From the NCBI RefSeq assembly GCF_009834365.1, contig NZ_CP041348.1, positions 1,488,501-1,552,500 of the forward strand: a stretch of DNA of 64,000 nt, in the 5' to 3' direction. The stretch comes from Komagataeibacter xylinus (GTDB taxonomy: Bacteria > Pseudomonadota > Alphaproteobacteria > Acetobacterales > Acetobacteraceae). The notes under the pieces were generated by a model, which had not been told where the DNA came from, made no database searches, and saw only the letters and a program-made list of their open reading frames with translations. Shown here piece by piece: positions 25,201-34,934 of this stretch (position 1 is the stretch's first letter; the number at the start of each line of letters is the position of its first letter). A program made the translations under genes and the position numbers.

Positions 25201-26790
25201 ATGCCCGTCAATCCTTCTGGCCCGACGCGGCGGGACCTGCTGCTCAAGATAGGCCTGACCGCGGGCACGGCTGCCATGTACCAGGCCATGACCGCCCTGG
25301 GCCATGCGGCGGAATCACAGTTCAGCGGCACGCTCGATCTGGGCAGGGCGCGCAGGGGCGACAGTGTCGTGGTGCTTGGCGCTGGGCTTGCCGGCCTTGC
25401 GGCGGCCTATGAACTGGACAAGGCGGGCTACAAGGTCCGGCTTCTTGAATATCAGGACCGTGCGGGCGGGCGGAACTGGACCCTGCGCGGGGGCGACACG
25501 TATACCGAACTGGGTGGCGCAACCCAGAAAGTTGCGTTTGCGGCAGGGAACTATTTCAATCCCGGCCCGTGGCGTATTCCGCATCATCACCGGGCCATCC
25601 TGCATTACTGCAAGCAGTTCGGCGTACAGCTTGAACCGTTCATCCAGTTCAATAACAACGCATACGTGCACAGTACGAACGCATTCGGCGGCAAGCCGCA
25701 GCGGTATCGGGATGCGGCGTCGGATTTCATCGGCAATATTTCCGAACTTCTGGGCAAGTCCGTCAACCAGAACAATCTCGATCAGGTGCTGACGAAGGAT
25801 GACCGTGAGCGCCTGCTGGTGGCGTTGCGCGAATGGGGCATGCTGGATGCATCCTATTCCTATCGCAAGGGGCTGCATGTTTCGAGCCGGCGCGGGTATG
25901 ACCGCCCGCCCGGCGGCGGCCCCGATGGCGCGCCCATTGCCTCGGATCTGTTGCCGTTTACCGACGTGCTCGATCCGTGCGTGTGGAACACTATGAAGTT
26001 CTTCATGACGTACGAGATGCAGCCCACCATGTTCCAGCCTGTCGGCGGGATGGACATGATTGGCAAGGCATTTGCCCGGCGCATTGGCAGGTTGATCACA
26101 TTCAACCGCAAGGTCACGGCCATCGACCAGGACAGTTCGGGCGTTACGATCAGCCATACCGACCGTGTCAGTGGCGCGGTGGGCCAGACAAAGGCCGACT
26201 GGTGCGTCTGCGCCATGCCGCTGACCGTGCTGGCGCAGATACCGGTGCAGGTCTCGCCCAAGATGCAGGCGGGTATCCGCGCCGTGCCCTATTCGAGCCA
26301 TGCGAAGATCGGCATGGAATTCCGTCGCCGCTTCTGGGAGGAAGACGAGGCGATTTACGGCGGGATCAGTTTCACCAGCCAGGAAATCGCCCTGATTTCC
26401 TACCCCAATGACCGCATGCATTCCAGCGGGCCAGCTGTCCTGCTGGGGGGCTTTCCCCTCAGTCTCGCGGGACTGGACTTCGCGGCCATGACGCCTGAAC
26501 AGCGCCTTGAGGCCGCCCTCAGGCAGGGGGAAGTGATCCACCCGCAATACCGCTCCGAATTCATGAACGGCACCTCTGTCGCGTGGAGCCGTGTGCCATG
26601 GATGCTGGGCTGTCGTGCACGATGGAGTGAAGCTGACAGGAAGGCCTATTATCAGGATCTGGTTGCGGTCGATGGCCGTATCGTCCTGGCGGGGGATCAT
26701 GCATCCTATCTGGGGGGATGGCAGGAAGGTGCGCTCCTGTCCTCCATGGATGCGGTAAAGCGGTTGCACAAACGGGCACAGGAAGCTTGA
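25201..26790 (+). CDS. Tat-exported flavin amine oxidase (copy 1, intact)
   Basis: A 529-residue flavoprotein of the monoamine/L-amino acid oxidase family. The Tat signal is PTRRDLLLKIGLTAGTAAMY; mature sequence begins with the FAD site VVVLGAGLAGLAAAYELDKA and GRNWTLRGGDT, and ends with the FAD-binding GDHASYLGGWQEGALLSSMD. An unusual family block GPWRIPHHHRAILHYCKQFG follows the FAD motif. Folded export through Tat implies the FAD-loaded enzyme works in the periplasm. Its stop overlaps the start of a cytochrome c gene (TGATG), suggesting electrons pass to the cytochrome rather than only to oxygen. Substrate unknown. Confidence 0.9.
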   Translation: MPVNPSGPTRRDLLLKIGLTAGTAAMYQAMTALGHAAESQFSGTLDLGRARRGDSVVVLGAGLAGLAAAYELDKAGYKVRLLEYQDRAGGRNWTLRGGDTYTELGGATQKVAFAAGNYFNPGPWRIPHHHRAILHYCKQFGVQLEPFIQFNNNAYVHSTNAFGGKPQRYRDAASDFIGNISELLGKSVNQNNLDQVLTKDDRERLLVALREWGMLDASYSYRKGLHVSSRRGYDRPPGGGPDGAPIASDLLPFTDVLDPCVWNTMKFFMTYEMQPTMFQPVGGMDMIGKAFARRIGRLITFNRKVTAIDQDSSGVTISHTDRVSGAVGQTKADWCVCAMPLTVLAQIPVQVSPKMQAGIRAVPYSSHAKIGMEFRRRFWEEDEAIYGGISFTSQEIALISYPNDRMHSSGPAVLLGGFPLSLAGLDFAAMTPEQRLEAALRQGEVIHPQYRSEFMNGTSVAWSRVPWMLGCRARWSEADRKAYYQDLVAVDGRIVLAGDHASYLGGWQEGALLSSMDAVKRLHKRAQEA

Positions 26791-27212
26791 TGATGGGCAT
26801 GCACACTATCAAGGCATGGGCTGTGGCCGCGTCTGTGGCCCTGTCTGTCGGGGGCGTGCCGTCGCTCTGCCTGGCTGCGGATGCGGCCGACCCCGCGCAA
26901 CTGACCACGGGGCAGCAGGTGTACGCGCATATCTGCCAGGCCTGCCATATGGCGGATGGCCGGGGCGGCGTTGGCGCGGGAACCATCCCGGCGCTGGCAT
27001 CAAACCCGCATCTGGCGGTTGCGGCCTATCCCGCAACCGTAGTCATGAACGGCAAGGGGGCCATGCCATGGTTCAATGGCGTGCTGTCGCCCGCCCAGAT
27101 TGCGGATGTCGTCAATTATGTAAGGGCGCATTTCGGCAACCATTATACGGATGCCCTGACACCCCAGACGGTGGGCAGCATGGCAGGGCCACTGAAAGTC
27201 GATGACCATTGA
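26790..27212 (+). CDS. Small periplasmic cytochrome c (partner of copy 1)
   Basis: A 140-residue class I cytochrome c with a Sec signal peptide (about residues 1-30, ending LCLAADA) and one heme site CQACH followed by the Met-ligand region GKGAMPWFNG, then the C-terminal helix IADVVNYVRAHFGN. Translationally coupled to the amine oxidase gene. It is the expected electron acceptor, linking the oxidase to the quinol/cytochrome branch of the respiratory chain; this partnership is inferred from coupling and from its repetition at 34.2 kb. Confidence 0.92.
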   Translation: MMGMHTIKAWAVAASVALSVGGVPSLCLAADAADPAQLTTGQQVYAHICQACHMADGRGGVGAGTIPALASNPHLAVAAYPATVVMNGKGAMPWFNGVLSPAQIADVVNYVRAHFGNHYTDALTPQTVGSMAGPLKVDDH

Positions 27213-27519
27213 CCCCGCGTGCGGGCCTGTTCTTGTCCTGCCGGGGCGAACGGCCCGCTTCAGGAACGTGGCGTAGCGCTCTGGCCGCATGATTATTGTA
27301 AAGAAACAAGAAAGAATTTTTATATGATTGAGTGATTGCCATTGCATTTGTTTTATGGTGAATTCAAATGAGATTTTGGTAAGGGTGCTATCGATACATC
27401 TTTGCAAAAATACACTTTATCAGTCCGTTGCTTTTAAGAAACTACTGGCGGACACATAAACTGTGTGTTTTTTCGATCAGGTGCGACTGCATTCCATAAA
27501 AGCAGAAGGTGGCAAGTCC
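27213..27519. other. Gap upstream of the aminotransferase gene
   Basis: About 300 bases with no gene. GCGGGCC at 27221-27227 and GGCCCGC at 27252-27258 can form a GC-rich hairpin after the cytochrome gene but without a T-run. The rest is AT-rich (27290-27440) and probably holds the aminotransferase promoter. Confidence 0.5.
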
Positions 27520-28725
27520 ATGGGTATTCTACTTTCAAAAGAGTCTCAGGAAGACCTGCTGGAGCGGGGCTATTCCCGTCGCCAGTTCGGTCGTATTTCG
27601 GCCTTGCTCGGGCTGGGTTCGGCGGCGATGGCCGCTTCGCCGCTGCTGAGCCGGACGGCTGCTGCCAAGAGTGCCGCGGGCGCGGGTGGCAAGGCCCAGA
27701 TCGAAGAGATCCAGAGCAAGGTCGGCATGGTCCGCCTTGGCAGCAACGAATGCTGGACCGGCCCCTTCCCCGCCGCGGCGCAGGCCGGGGCGGCGATGGT
27801 GCCTTATGGCAACCGCTATGAACCCTCGGACCTGCGTTCGCAGTTGATCCAGACTGTCTCCCAGGTCGAGAAGGTGCCCGAAACCCACATCCTGCCCTGG
27901 CCGGGGTCGAGTGATCCGCTGTCACGTACCGTCGTGACCTTCTGCTCTCCCACGCGCGGCCTCGTTACGGCCGACCCGACCTTTGAAAGCTCATGGCGCA
28001 CCGCCGCATGGTTGGGGGTAAAGGTTACCAAGGTGCCGCTGCGGGCGGAAAACAAATACGTAACCGACGTCAAGGCGATGCTGGCGGCTGATCCGAACGC
28101 CGGTATCTACTATGTCTGCTCGCCCAACAACCCGACCGGCACGGTTACGCCGCTGGCGGACATCAAATGGCTTGTGGCCCACAAGCCCGCAGGGTCGATC
28201 GTTCTGGTCGATGAGGCCTATATCCACTTCGCAGGTGCGCCGAGTGCGGCAAAGCTCGTCGCGGAGAACAAGGATGTCGTTGTCCTGCGCACCTTCTCCA
28301 AGCTGTTTGGCATGGCCGGGCTGCGGCTGGGCCTGAGCATGGCGCGGCCTGACCTGCATGCCAAGATGATGCGTTATGATGGCGCCAGCCAGTCGGGCAC
28401 GTTGTCCATCGTGGCCCTGGCAACCGGCACGTCAAGCCTGACCCAGAGCGCTGCGATTGTCGAGCGCCGCAACCAGATGATTGCCGCGCGGGAGGAAACC
28501 TTCGCTCACCTGAAGAAACGCGGCCTGACCTACCTGCCCAGCAATGCCAACATGTTCATGGTGGACTGGAAGCAGCCCGCCCAGACCATGCGCGACGCCT
28601 TTGCCAGCCGCAAGGTCGATATCGGGCGCAGCTGGCCCATCTGGCCCACCATGTCGCGCGTAACGGTTGGCTCGGCAGAAGACATGAAGGCCTTCTGCGC
28701 CGCACTTGACCAGATCATGGTCTGA
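27520..28725 (+). CDS. Tat-exported PLP-dependent aminotransferase (HisC-like, class I/II)
   Basis: A 401-residue fold-type I aminotransferase: substrate/PLP motifs VRLGSNECWTGP, YVCSPNNPTGTV, VLVDEAYIHFAG, and the PLP lysine in TFSKLFGMAGLRLG. Unusually, it carries a twin-arginine signal (YSRRQFGRISALLGLGSAAM, residues about 18-37) before an Ala-rich linker, so it should be exported folded with PLP bound. It starts at ATG 27520 with GAAGGTGG ahead. Lying between two amine oxidase/cytochrome pairs, it may exchange amino groups in the periplasm. HisC-like similarity is by motif; the substrate is unknown. Confidence 0.88.
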   Translation: MGILLSKESQEDLLERGYSRRQFGRISALLGLGSAAMAASPLLSRTAAAKSAAGAGGKAQIEEIQSKVGMVRLGSNECWTGPFPAAAQAGAAMVPYGNRYEPSDLRSQLIQTVSQVEKVPETHILPWPGSSDPLSRTVVTFCSPTRGLVTADPTFESSWRTAAWLGVKVTKVPLRAENKYVTDVKAMLAADPNAGIYYVCSPNNPTGTVTPLADIKWLVAHKPAGSIVLVDEAYIHFAGAPSAAKLVAENKDVVVLRTFSKLFGMAGLRLGLSMARPDLHAKMMRYDGASQSGTLSIVALATGTSSLTQSAAIVERRNQMIAAREETFAHLKKRGLTYLPSNANMFMVDWKQPAQTMRDAFASRKVDIGRSWPIWPTMSRVTVGSAEDMKAFCAALDQIMV

Positions 28726-29681
28726 AATCGGGCCGCCCTACGCGACCGGAGGCATTTTCTGCACAATTTTGCGGATGTAGATGACAGAATCGTCGCCCCG
28801 GCAGGCCTGCCGGGGCGACAGTCATATCCGGGCCTGCACCACGAGAACCGGTGCGCTGGCGATTGGCTGGCAAGGCTCCGGCAGCGTCGTTGCCAGCGGC
28901 CCTGCACATGGCCAGTTGTGACAATATTGCAAGGCGATTGCCAACCGTAATAATCGGAAAGCATGGTTGCCACGGCACGATGCAGATTCGGGCATCGGTG
29001 CGCAGGCCAGTGTGGTGACCGAAGCCGTTCCGCTACATGTATAGGTACAGGGCATGGTGCCGATATGGCGTGCAGGTGTGCCAGAACACGTAAGGCGCAG
29101 TCCGTGTAGCTCTGAAACAGTATGGTTTCTATCTTCAGAATACATAATAAATTATAAATGTAATGATTGTTCTTATGATACAAAATGCCTTCCTGACCTG
29201 AGGCACCCTGCATTCGCCCGGATATCGGGAGTGAGTTGGAAGAATCTGCCATTACATAGTTTTTGTTATGCTTTTCGATACAAAAACTCTTTCTATTGTA
29301 TGATTTCATGCGTGCGTCAGGGAATTGGGATGGCTGATCATGAGTGTCATGGTCGATATCCGTCAGGGCGCATGCGGGTGTTATGACGGAAATTTCCAGA
29401 AGGCAGATCGGGATCGGGTTGTGGCGTCCGGTGCCTGGAAATAAAAGATCCTTTAATTTCATACATGTTAGTATGAAATAACATTTCGAATTAATTCCAC
29501 CATGGTTGTGGATACCTTAAATACGGGTAAAGCCTTTCCTTTGTTCAAAAGCCATAATGTTGCAGTAAAGCAACAAAAGGCCGAAAAGGCAGAAGGCAGT
29601 TCTCATTTTTTATTTTTAATCGAAAATTTATTGTAAATATTTCTTGGTCGTAATTTTTTCCTGAATCAGAAAGGTGACCTC
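28726..29681. other. Long gap between aminotransferase and TonB receptor genes
   Basis: Nearly 960 bases without a gene I can support on either strand. It has a perfect 28-base palindrome near the start (separate entry) and a strongly AT-rich half (about 29130-29680) that likely contains the receptor promoter. Two similar AT stretches ending GATACAAAA occur near 29178 and 29277. A degraded gene or a non-coding RNA cannot be excluded. Confidence 0.4.
28792..28819. repeat. Perfect 28-base palindrome
   Basis: GTCGCCCCGGCAGG is followed directly by its reverse complement, centred on AGGCCT. The stem has no loop and no T-run, so it may cruciform or act as a rho-dependent or bidirectional stop after the aminotransferase gene, about 67 bases downstream of its TGA. 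Confidence 0.6.
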
Positions 29682-32314
29682 ATGATTCTTAGACGTTGGC
29701 TTGTGGCTGCGACTGTTTTTACAGTCCCGACCGGAGTGGACGCCGTTATGAAGGCTGCCATGGCAGCTGATACGGACGTTGATTCATCCAGGCATCGGGT
29801 GGTCCGTTCAGCGCCATCCAAAGTATCGAGCACATCAGCTACCGCGCATAAGGCAAACACCCTGACGGCGCATTCTCGCCAGTCGGCGGGTGTGCCTGCA
29901 GATACCAATGAAGCCATTATCGTAACCGGCACGCATTCTTCCAACAGGCGCGCCCGTCAGAGCACAAGCCCCGTCACGGTTGTAACGGCCGCAACCCTGC
30001 GCCGTTCAGGCCAGATGAACCTGGCCGACGCCATCACCCGTACCTATGCCTCGATCAACGTGGGCGCGAAGGGCAGTGATACGGCGGCCCTGACATCGGC
30101 AATCCGCATGCGTGGCCTTAACCCGAATGAAGTGCTGGTTCTGGTGGATGGCAAGCGCCGCCATGTAACCGGTAACATGACGCAGAACCCCGGCCCCGCA
30201 TTCGGTTCGACGCCGGTCGATCTGAACATGATCCCCGCCAACGCCATCGATCATATCGAAGTGCTGGAAGATGGCGCTGCCGCCATGTATGGCTCTGACG
30301 CCATTGCCGGTGTGGTGAACATCATCACCAAGAAGCAGGACCATGGCTTTGACGCCAGCTTCCAGACCGGTGCCAACGCCTATGCCGGCAACGGCTGGCA
30401 GTATCAGGTCAATGCCGATGGCGGCATGAAGCTGGGGCAGGACGGGTTCCTGCACGTTTCGGGGCAGGTCTACCACACCGATCATGGCATTCCCAAGGGC
30501 GCGCGCGATCACCGCCTGCTGGGCACATGGCCCGAAGGCGCGCACACCACCGGTTACTACAATGGGCTGGTGCCGGGCGCGAAGAATATTGATCCCAGCG
30601 TCAACAAGCTGATGAGCACGCCCGAAGAAACGCGTGAAAACCTGTCGATCGACTGGGGTAAGCAGTTTACGCCCGGCATCAACTTCTACGGCCTGATCAC
30701 CTATGCGCACCGTCATGCGGAAGCATATGAAAACTATCGTATCCCCACCATCGCGCCCTCGATGTATCCCAATGGCTTCACGCCCATCGAAACCATGGAG
30801 GAGAACGACTACTCCGCCACGCTCGGCCTGAAGGGTGACAACTTCATGGGGTTCAACTGGGACCTCAGCACCGTGTATGGCGCGGATGAAGACAAGATCG
30901 GCGACAAGAATACCGCCAATACCGGCATGCTGGCTTCGACCTGTAATAACGGTGTTCCGGCCAATGCCTCAACGGACGGATGTGGCTGGTCACCTTCAAA
31001 GACACGTTCCGAAACCTATCGCATGGCGCAGTGGACGAACAACCTCGACTTCCGCCGTCATTTCAATATCGGCCACAAGGTTCCGATGACGCTGGCATTC
31101 GGTGCCGAGCAGCGTCTGGAAACCTATGACATCTATGCAGGCAACCCGCCCTCCTATCAGGCTGGTGGCACGCAGGGTTATGCCGGCCTGGGGCCGCAGA
31201 GCGCGGGTTCATGGAGCCGTGACATCTGGGCATGGTACCTGGATGGTGACTTTCACTTCACCAAGAAGTGGAGCGTAGACTTCGCCGGTCGATTTGAGCA
31301 TTACACCGACGTTGGCAACACGGAAAACGGCAAAATTTCAACCCGTTATGACTTTAATCGCCGGGTTGCCCTGCGTGGCACCATCAGCACGGGCTTCCGT
31401 GCGCCGACCCTGGCCGAAGAACATTACAGCGCCATGAGCGTGGGCCCGACGACGGCTTCGGGCATGCTGCCCGTGTCCTCCGAAGCTGCGCGCAGCCTTG
31501 GTGCCTCGAACCTGAAGCCCGAGCGTTCGACCAGTGAAAGCGGTGGTATCGTGCTCGAACCGGTTGACGGGTTCCATGTGGAAGCGGACGTCTACCAGAT
31601 CAACCTGCGTGACCGTATCGTGGGCGGTGGCACCACGAAGGGCCAGGCAGCGGTCAATGCCATTGAAAACATGGGATATACCCTGCCCGCCAACGGCCTG
31701 GACGTTTCCACCGTGTCTGCCTACTATCTGACCAATGGCGCCAGCACGCGCACGCAGGGTGTTGATATCAAGGCCGATTACATGTTCCGCATGCACCGGT
31801 ATGGTAACCTGACCCTGAGCATGGCGATCGACCTCAACCGCAGTCGCCTGCACCACAATGGCGTGTCGTCCACGGGTAATGCCCTGCTCAACGCGCAGAA
31901 CACCGCCTATCTGACCACGGCCTACCCGCGCAGCAAGATCATCCTGAACGCCTTCTATACGATTGGCGCCTGGGACTTCAACGTTCGTCAGACCCGCTAT
32001 GGCCAGACGACGACATGCTGACCTATTACGACTATACCACCAGCGGTTCGTGTGGGAGCGGGGCGCTTTATGCATCCAACACCTGCTTTGCACAGTTCAA
32101 GAACACGCCGCGGTGGCTGACCGATATCGAAATCGGTTACCGGGTCAACCGCCACCTGCATCTTGCTGTTGGCGCGAACAACGTCTTCAACATCCGGCCC
32201 CGTCGTCTGCCCACGGAAAACGATTCCAACGGCGTCAACCTGTATGACCAGAACTCCTCTCAGGTTCCGATCATGGGTGGTTATTACTATGGCCGCATAA
32301 ACGCGACTTTCTGA
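29682..32314 (+). pseudogene. TonB-dependent receptor with a frameshift near the C-terminus
   Basis: An outer-membrane receptor: signal peptide (MILRRWLVAATVFTVPTG...), plug domain (VTVVTAATLRRSGQMNLADA, VLVDGKRRHVTGN, HIEVLEDGAAAMYGSDAI, VVNIITKK) and a long beta-barrel. The first frame ends at 32021 with RYGQTTTC, while the barrel clearly continues in another frame from about 32015 (MLTYYDYTTSGSCGSG... to YYYGRINATF, terminal Phe). One base appears lost in the ACGACGAC stretch near 32008-32015. Repairing it yields about 876 residues. Without it, the last 99 residues, including final barrel strands, are missing. It may be a real mutation, slippage in a repeat, or a sequencing error. Confidence 0.85.
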
Positions 32315-32340
32315 GATCTCTCGTTTATTCTGCCTGCCTG

Positions 32341-32373
32341 GGCACACCGGATTCCGTTCGGTGTGCCTTTTTT
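32341..32373 (+). terminator. Rho-independent terminator after the TonB receptor
   Basis: Nine-pair stem GGCACACCG / CGGTGTGCC with a nine-base loop, followed by six Ts, 26 bases after the receptor stop. Confidence 0.92.
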
Positions 32374-32582
32374 CTGTGCCGGTAATGAAATGATGCGGAT
32401 GCGTGGAGCGTTACAGGATTCCTGTTCCGAATTGATGATGTATCCCCGCCTGCGCCACGATATTCCGAACTCGTAATATTGCGGCGTCGCAACTTACTGA
32501 TTATAAAAACCACAATACAATGCGGCCTTCCCCGAACTGTCTTGGGACAGGACGTATTTTCCTTAACAGGGAGCCCTGCCTT

Positions 32583-34160
32583 ATGGCCTCTTCAACCCGA
32601 CGCCAGCTTCTGACCGCACTTGGCCTTGCCGGAGGCACTGCCGCTCTCTACCAGGCCATGACGGTCATGGGGTATGCAGCCGACTCACGCTTTACCGGGC
32701 CACCAGCCCTGTCCGGTGCTCGCAAGGGTACAAAAGTGCTTGTTCTGGGAGCGGGGCTTGCCGGCATGCTGGCGGCCTATGAACTGCGCAAGGCCGGTTA
32801 TTCCGTAAGTGTCCTTGAATACCAGAACCGGACCGGCGGCCGGAACTGGACACTGCGCGGCGGTGACCGCGTGGTTGAAATGGGCACGCCTGTACAGAAA
32901 GTCGAATTCGCGCCGGGCAACTATATCAACCCCGGTCCGTGGCGCATTCCCTATCACCACCGTGCCCTGCTGCATTACTGCAGGCAGTTCGGGGTTGCGC
33001 TCGAACCGTTCATCCAGCTCAATTACAATGCATTTGTGCACAGCCCCGATGCGTTCGGTGGCAAGCCCATGCGGTATCGTGACGTGGCCTGTGACTTCAC
33101 GGGTGTCGTGGCCGAGTTGCTGGCAAAGTCGATCGATGGGCACACGCTTGACCAGGAACTGACCCAGGAAGACCGCATGCAGCTCAAGGAAGCGATGCGC
33201 GGCTGGGGTTTTCTGGACGAGGACTTCCGCTACAAAAGCAGCGTGCATACCTCAACGCGGCGCGGGTGGGACAAGCGCCCTGGTGGTGGCCCGGATGGCG
33301 CACCCGTACCCTCCGCGTTGCTTGACCGGCAGGATCTGTTCAGGCCAGCGATGTGGCAGTCCCTTTCCGCCTTCATGAATTACGAGATGCAGACGACCAT
33401 GTTCCAGCCCGTGGGCGGGGTGGACATGATCGGCAAGGGGTTTGCAAAACAGGTTTCCGATCTCATCACCATGAATGCGCGCGTCAGCCGCATTGCGCAG
33501 GATGACCACGGCGTGCGCGTGACGTGGGAGAATACCGCAACGGGCAAGGTCTCGGAGGAGACGGCTGACTGGTGTGTGTGCACCATTCCGCTTTCCGTCC
33601 TGAGCCAGATCGATGTTCAGGTTTCCTCCGGAATGAAGGCCGCCATCGGCGCGGTTCCCTATACATCGCATATCAAGATGGGGCTGGAGTTCAAGCGCCG
33701 GTTCTGGGAACAGGATGATGACATCTACGGTGGCATCAGCTTCACCAATCAGGAGATCTCGCAGGTTTCCTATCCCAGCTACGGCTTTCAGTCATCCGGT
33801 CCGGCGGTTCTGCTCGGGGCTTATACCAAGAGCATGGCGGGGCTTGATATTGCCGGCATGACGCCCGCGCAGCGTATCGAGACCGGGCTTGCACAGGGTT
33901 CGGTGCTGCACCCGCAATACCGTAAGGAATTCAGCAACGGCGTGGCCGTGGCATGGAGCCGCATGCCCTGGTCGCTTGGTTGCTGCGCCATCTGGAGCGC
34001 GGAAAGCCGCAAGCAGCATTACCGCAACCTGACGGAAATCGATGGCCGTATCGTGCTGGCGGGTGAACATGCCTCCTATCTGGGTTGCTGGCAGGAGGGT
34101 GCGATCCTTTCCTCCCTTGACGCGATCAAACGACTTCACAAACGGGCGCAGGAGGCCTGA
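32583..34160 (+). CDS. Tat-exported flavin amine oxidase (copy 2, intact)
   Basis: A 525-residue paralog of the enzyme at 25.2 kb: Tat signal STRRQLLTALGLAGGTAALY, FAD motif VLVLGAGLAGMLAAYELRKA, GRNWTLRGGDR, the block GPWRIPYHHRALLHYCRQFG and C-terminal GEHASYLGCWQEGAILSSLD. Starts at ATG 32583, nine bases after an AGGGAG site; an in-frame ATG at 32520 is far from a ribosome site. Two bases separate its stop from the ATG of a second cytochrome c. Sequence differences between copies are spread over the whole length, so they are diverged duplicates, perhaps with different substrates. Confidence 0.9.
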   Translation: MASSTRRQLLTALGLAGGTAALYQAMTVMGYAADSRFTGPPALSGARKGTKVLVLGAGLAGMLAAYELRKAGYSVSVLEYQNRTGGRNWTLRGGDRVVEMGTPVQKVEFAPGNYINPGPWRIPYHHRALLHYCRQFGVALEPFIQLNYNAFVHSPDAFGGKPMRYRDVACDFTGVVAELLAKSIDGHTLDQELTQEDRMQLKEAMRGWGFLDEDFRYKSSVHTSTRRGWDKRPGGGPDGAPVPSALLDRQDLFRPAMWQSLSAFMNYEMQTTMFQPVGGVDMIGKGFAKQVSDLITMNARVSRIAQDDHGVRVTWENTATGKVSEETADWCVCTIPLSVLSQIDVQVSSGMKAAIGAVPYTSHIKMGLEFKRRFWEQDDDIYGGISFTNQEISQVSYPSYGFQSSGPAVLLGAYTKSMAGLDIAGMTPAQRIETGLAQGSVLHPQYRKEFSNGVAVAWSRMPWSLGCCAIWSAESRKQHYRNLTEIDGRIVLAGEHASYLGCWQEGAILSSLDAIKRLHKRAQEA

Positions 34161-34162
34161 GC

Positions 34163-34579
34163 ATGAACCGTAACATTCTGCACATGCTCGCCATTATTGG
34201 CATTTCGGCGTTTCCGGTGCTGGCGCACGCTGATTCCCCCGGTGCGGGCGGGGACAGCAAGAACGATATGCAGACCGGGGCCGAAGTCTATCAGCATGTC
34301 TGCCAGGCCTGTCATATGGCTGATGGCAAGGGAGGCAAGGGCGCTGCGATCATTCCGGCGCTGGCTGGCAACTCCAAGCTTGCCATGGCGGCCTATCCCG
34401 CTGGTATCGTCCTTAATGGTTATGGCGCGATGCCGTGGTTTAACGGCACATTGTCGGCTGAACAGATTGCCAATGTGGTCAATTATGTCCGTACGCATTT
34501 TGGCAATGCCTATACCGATACGCTTTCGGCCAGTGATGTTAAGGCCATGTCCGGCCCCGTGCCGCACATGACGCATTGA
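34163..34579 (+). CDS. Small periplasmic cytochrome c (partner of copy 2)
   Basis: A 138-residue class I cytochrome c, paralog of the one at 26.8 kb: signal peptide (NILHMLAIIGISAFPVLAHA), heme site CQACH, Met region GYGAMPWFNG, helix IANVVNYVRTHFGN. It directly follows amine oxidase copy 2, repeating the oxidase-cytochrome arrangement. Confidence 0.92.
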   Translation: MNRNILHMLAIIGISAFPVLAHADSPGAGGDSKNDMQTGAEVYQHVCQACHMADGKGGKGAAIIPALAGNSKLAMAAYPAGIVLNGYGAMPWFNGTLSAEQIANVVNYVRTHFGNAYTDTLSASDVKAMSGPVPHMTH

Positions 34580-34934
34580 CCGGCGTGACCTGACGGCAGT
34601 GCATGTTACCGGCTGCGCCGTGGCTTCACGTGGGGGCACTCGCGGCCTGACAGGGCGCATGCCGGGTTGCTGCGCATTGAAAGACATATGTGCGCGGGGA
34701 CGATGAACGAAAAGCCCGGCGTGTTGTGCCAGTATGCATGCCCATCAGGTCTGGAATGGTGACGTGCCGGTGGCAGCCATGCCGGTAGTTTTGAATACAG
34801 AATATTTATCAGATGACGGTTCTTGTCAGGGCGCGCGGTTTTCCTTTGTTACATGCCTGATCGCCTGACCAGATCAGGCCGTGTTGCGGCGTTATCAATT
34901 TTCCTGTCAAGTAATGCATTGGAAGTATTATTGT
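34580..34934. other. Gap upstream of the symporter gene
   Basis: About 355 bases with no supported gene. No strong terminator hairpin is seen after the cytochrome. Around 34780-34900 it is AT-rich and probably includes the symporter promoter. Confidence 0.45.

Noticed and set aside
28530..29462. Long minus-strand reading frame over the aminotransferase end and the gap
   Set aside because: Overlaps a certain gene, has no ribosome site and no family resemblance; composition looks like an antisense shadow.
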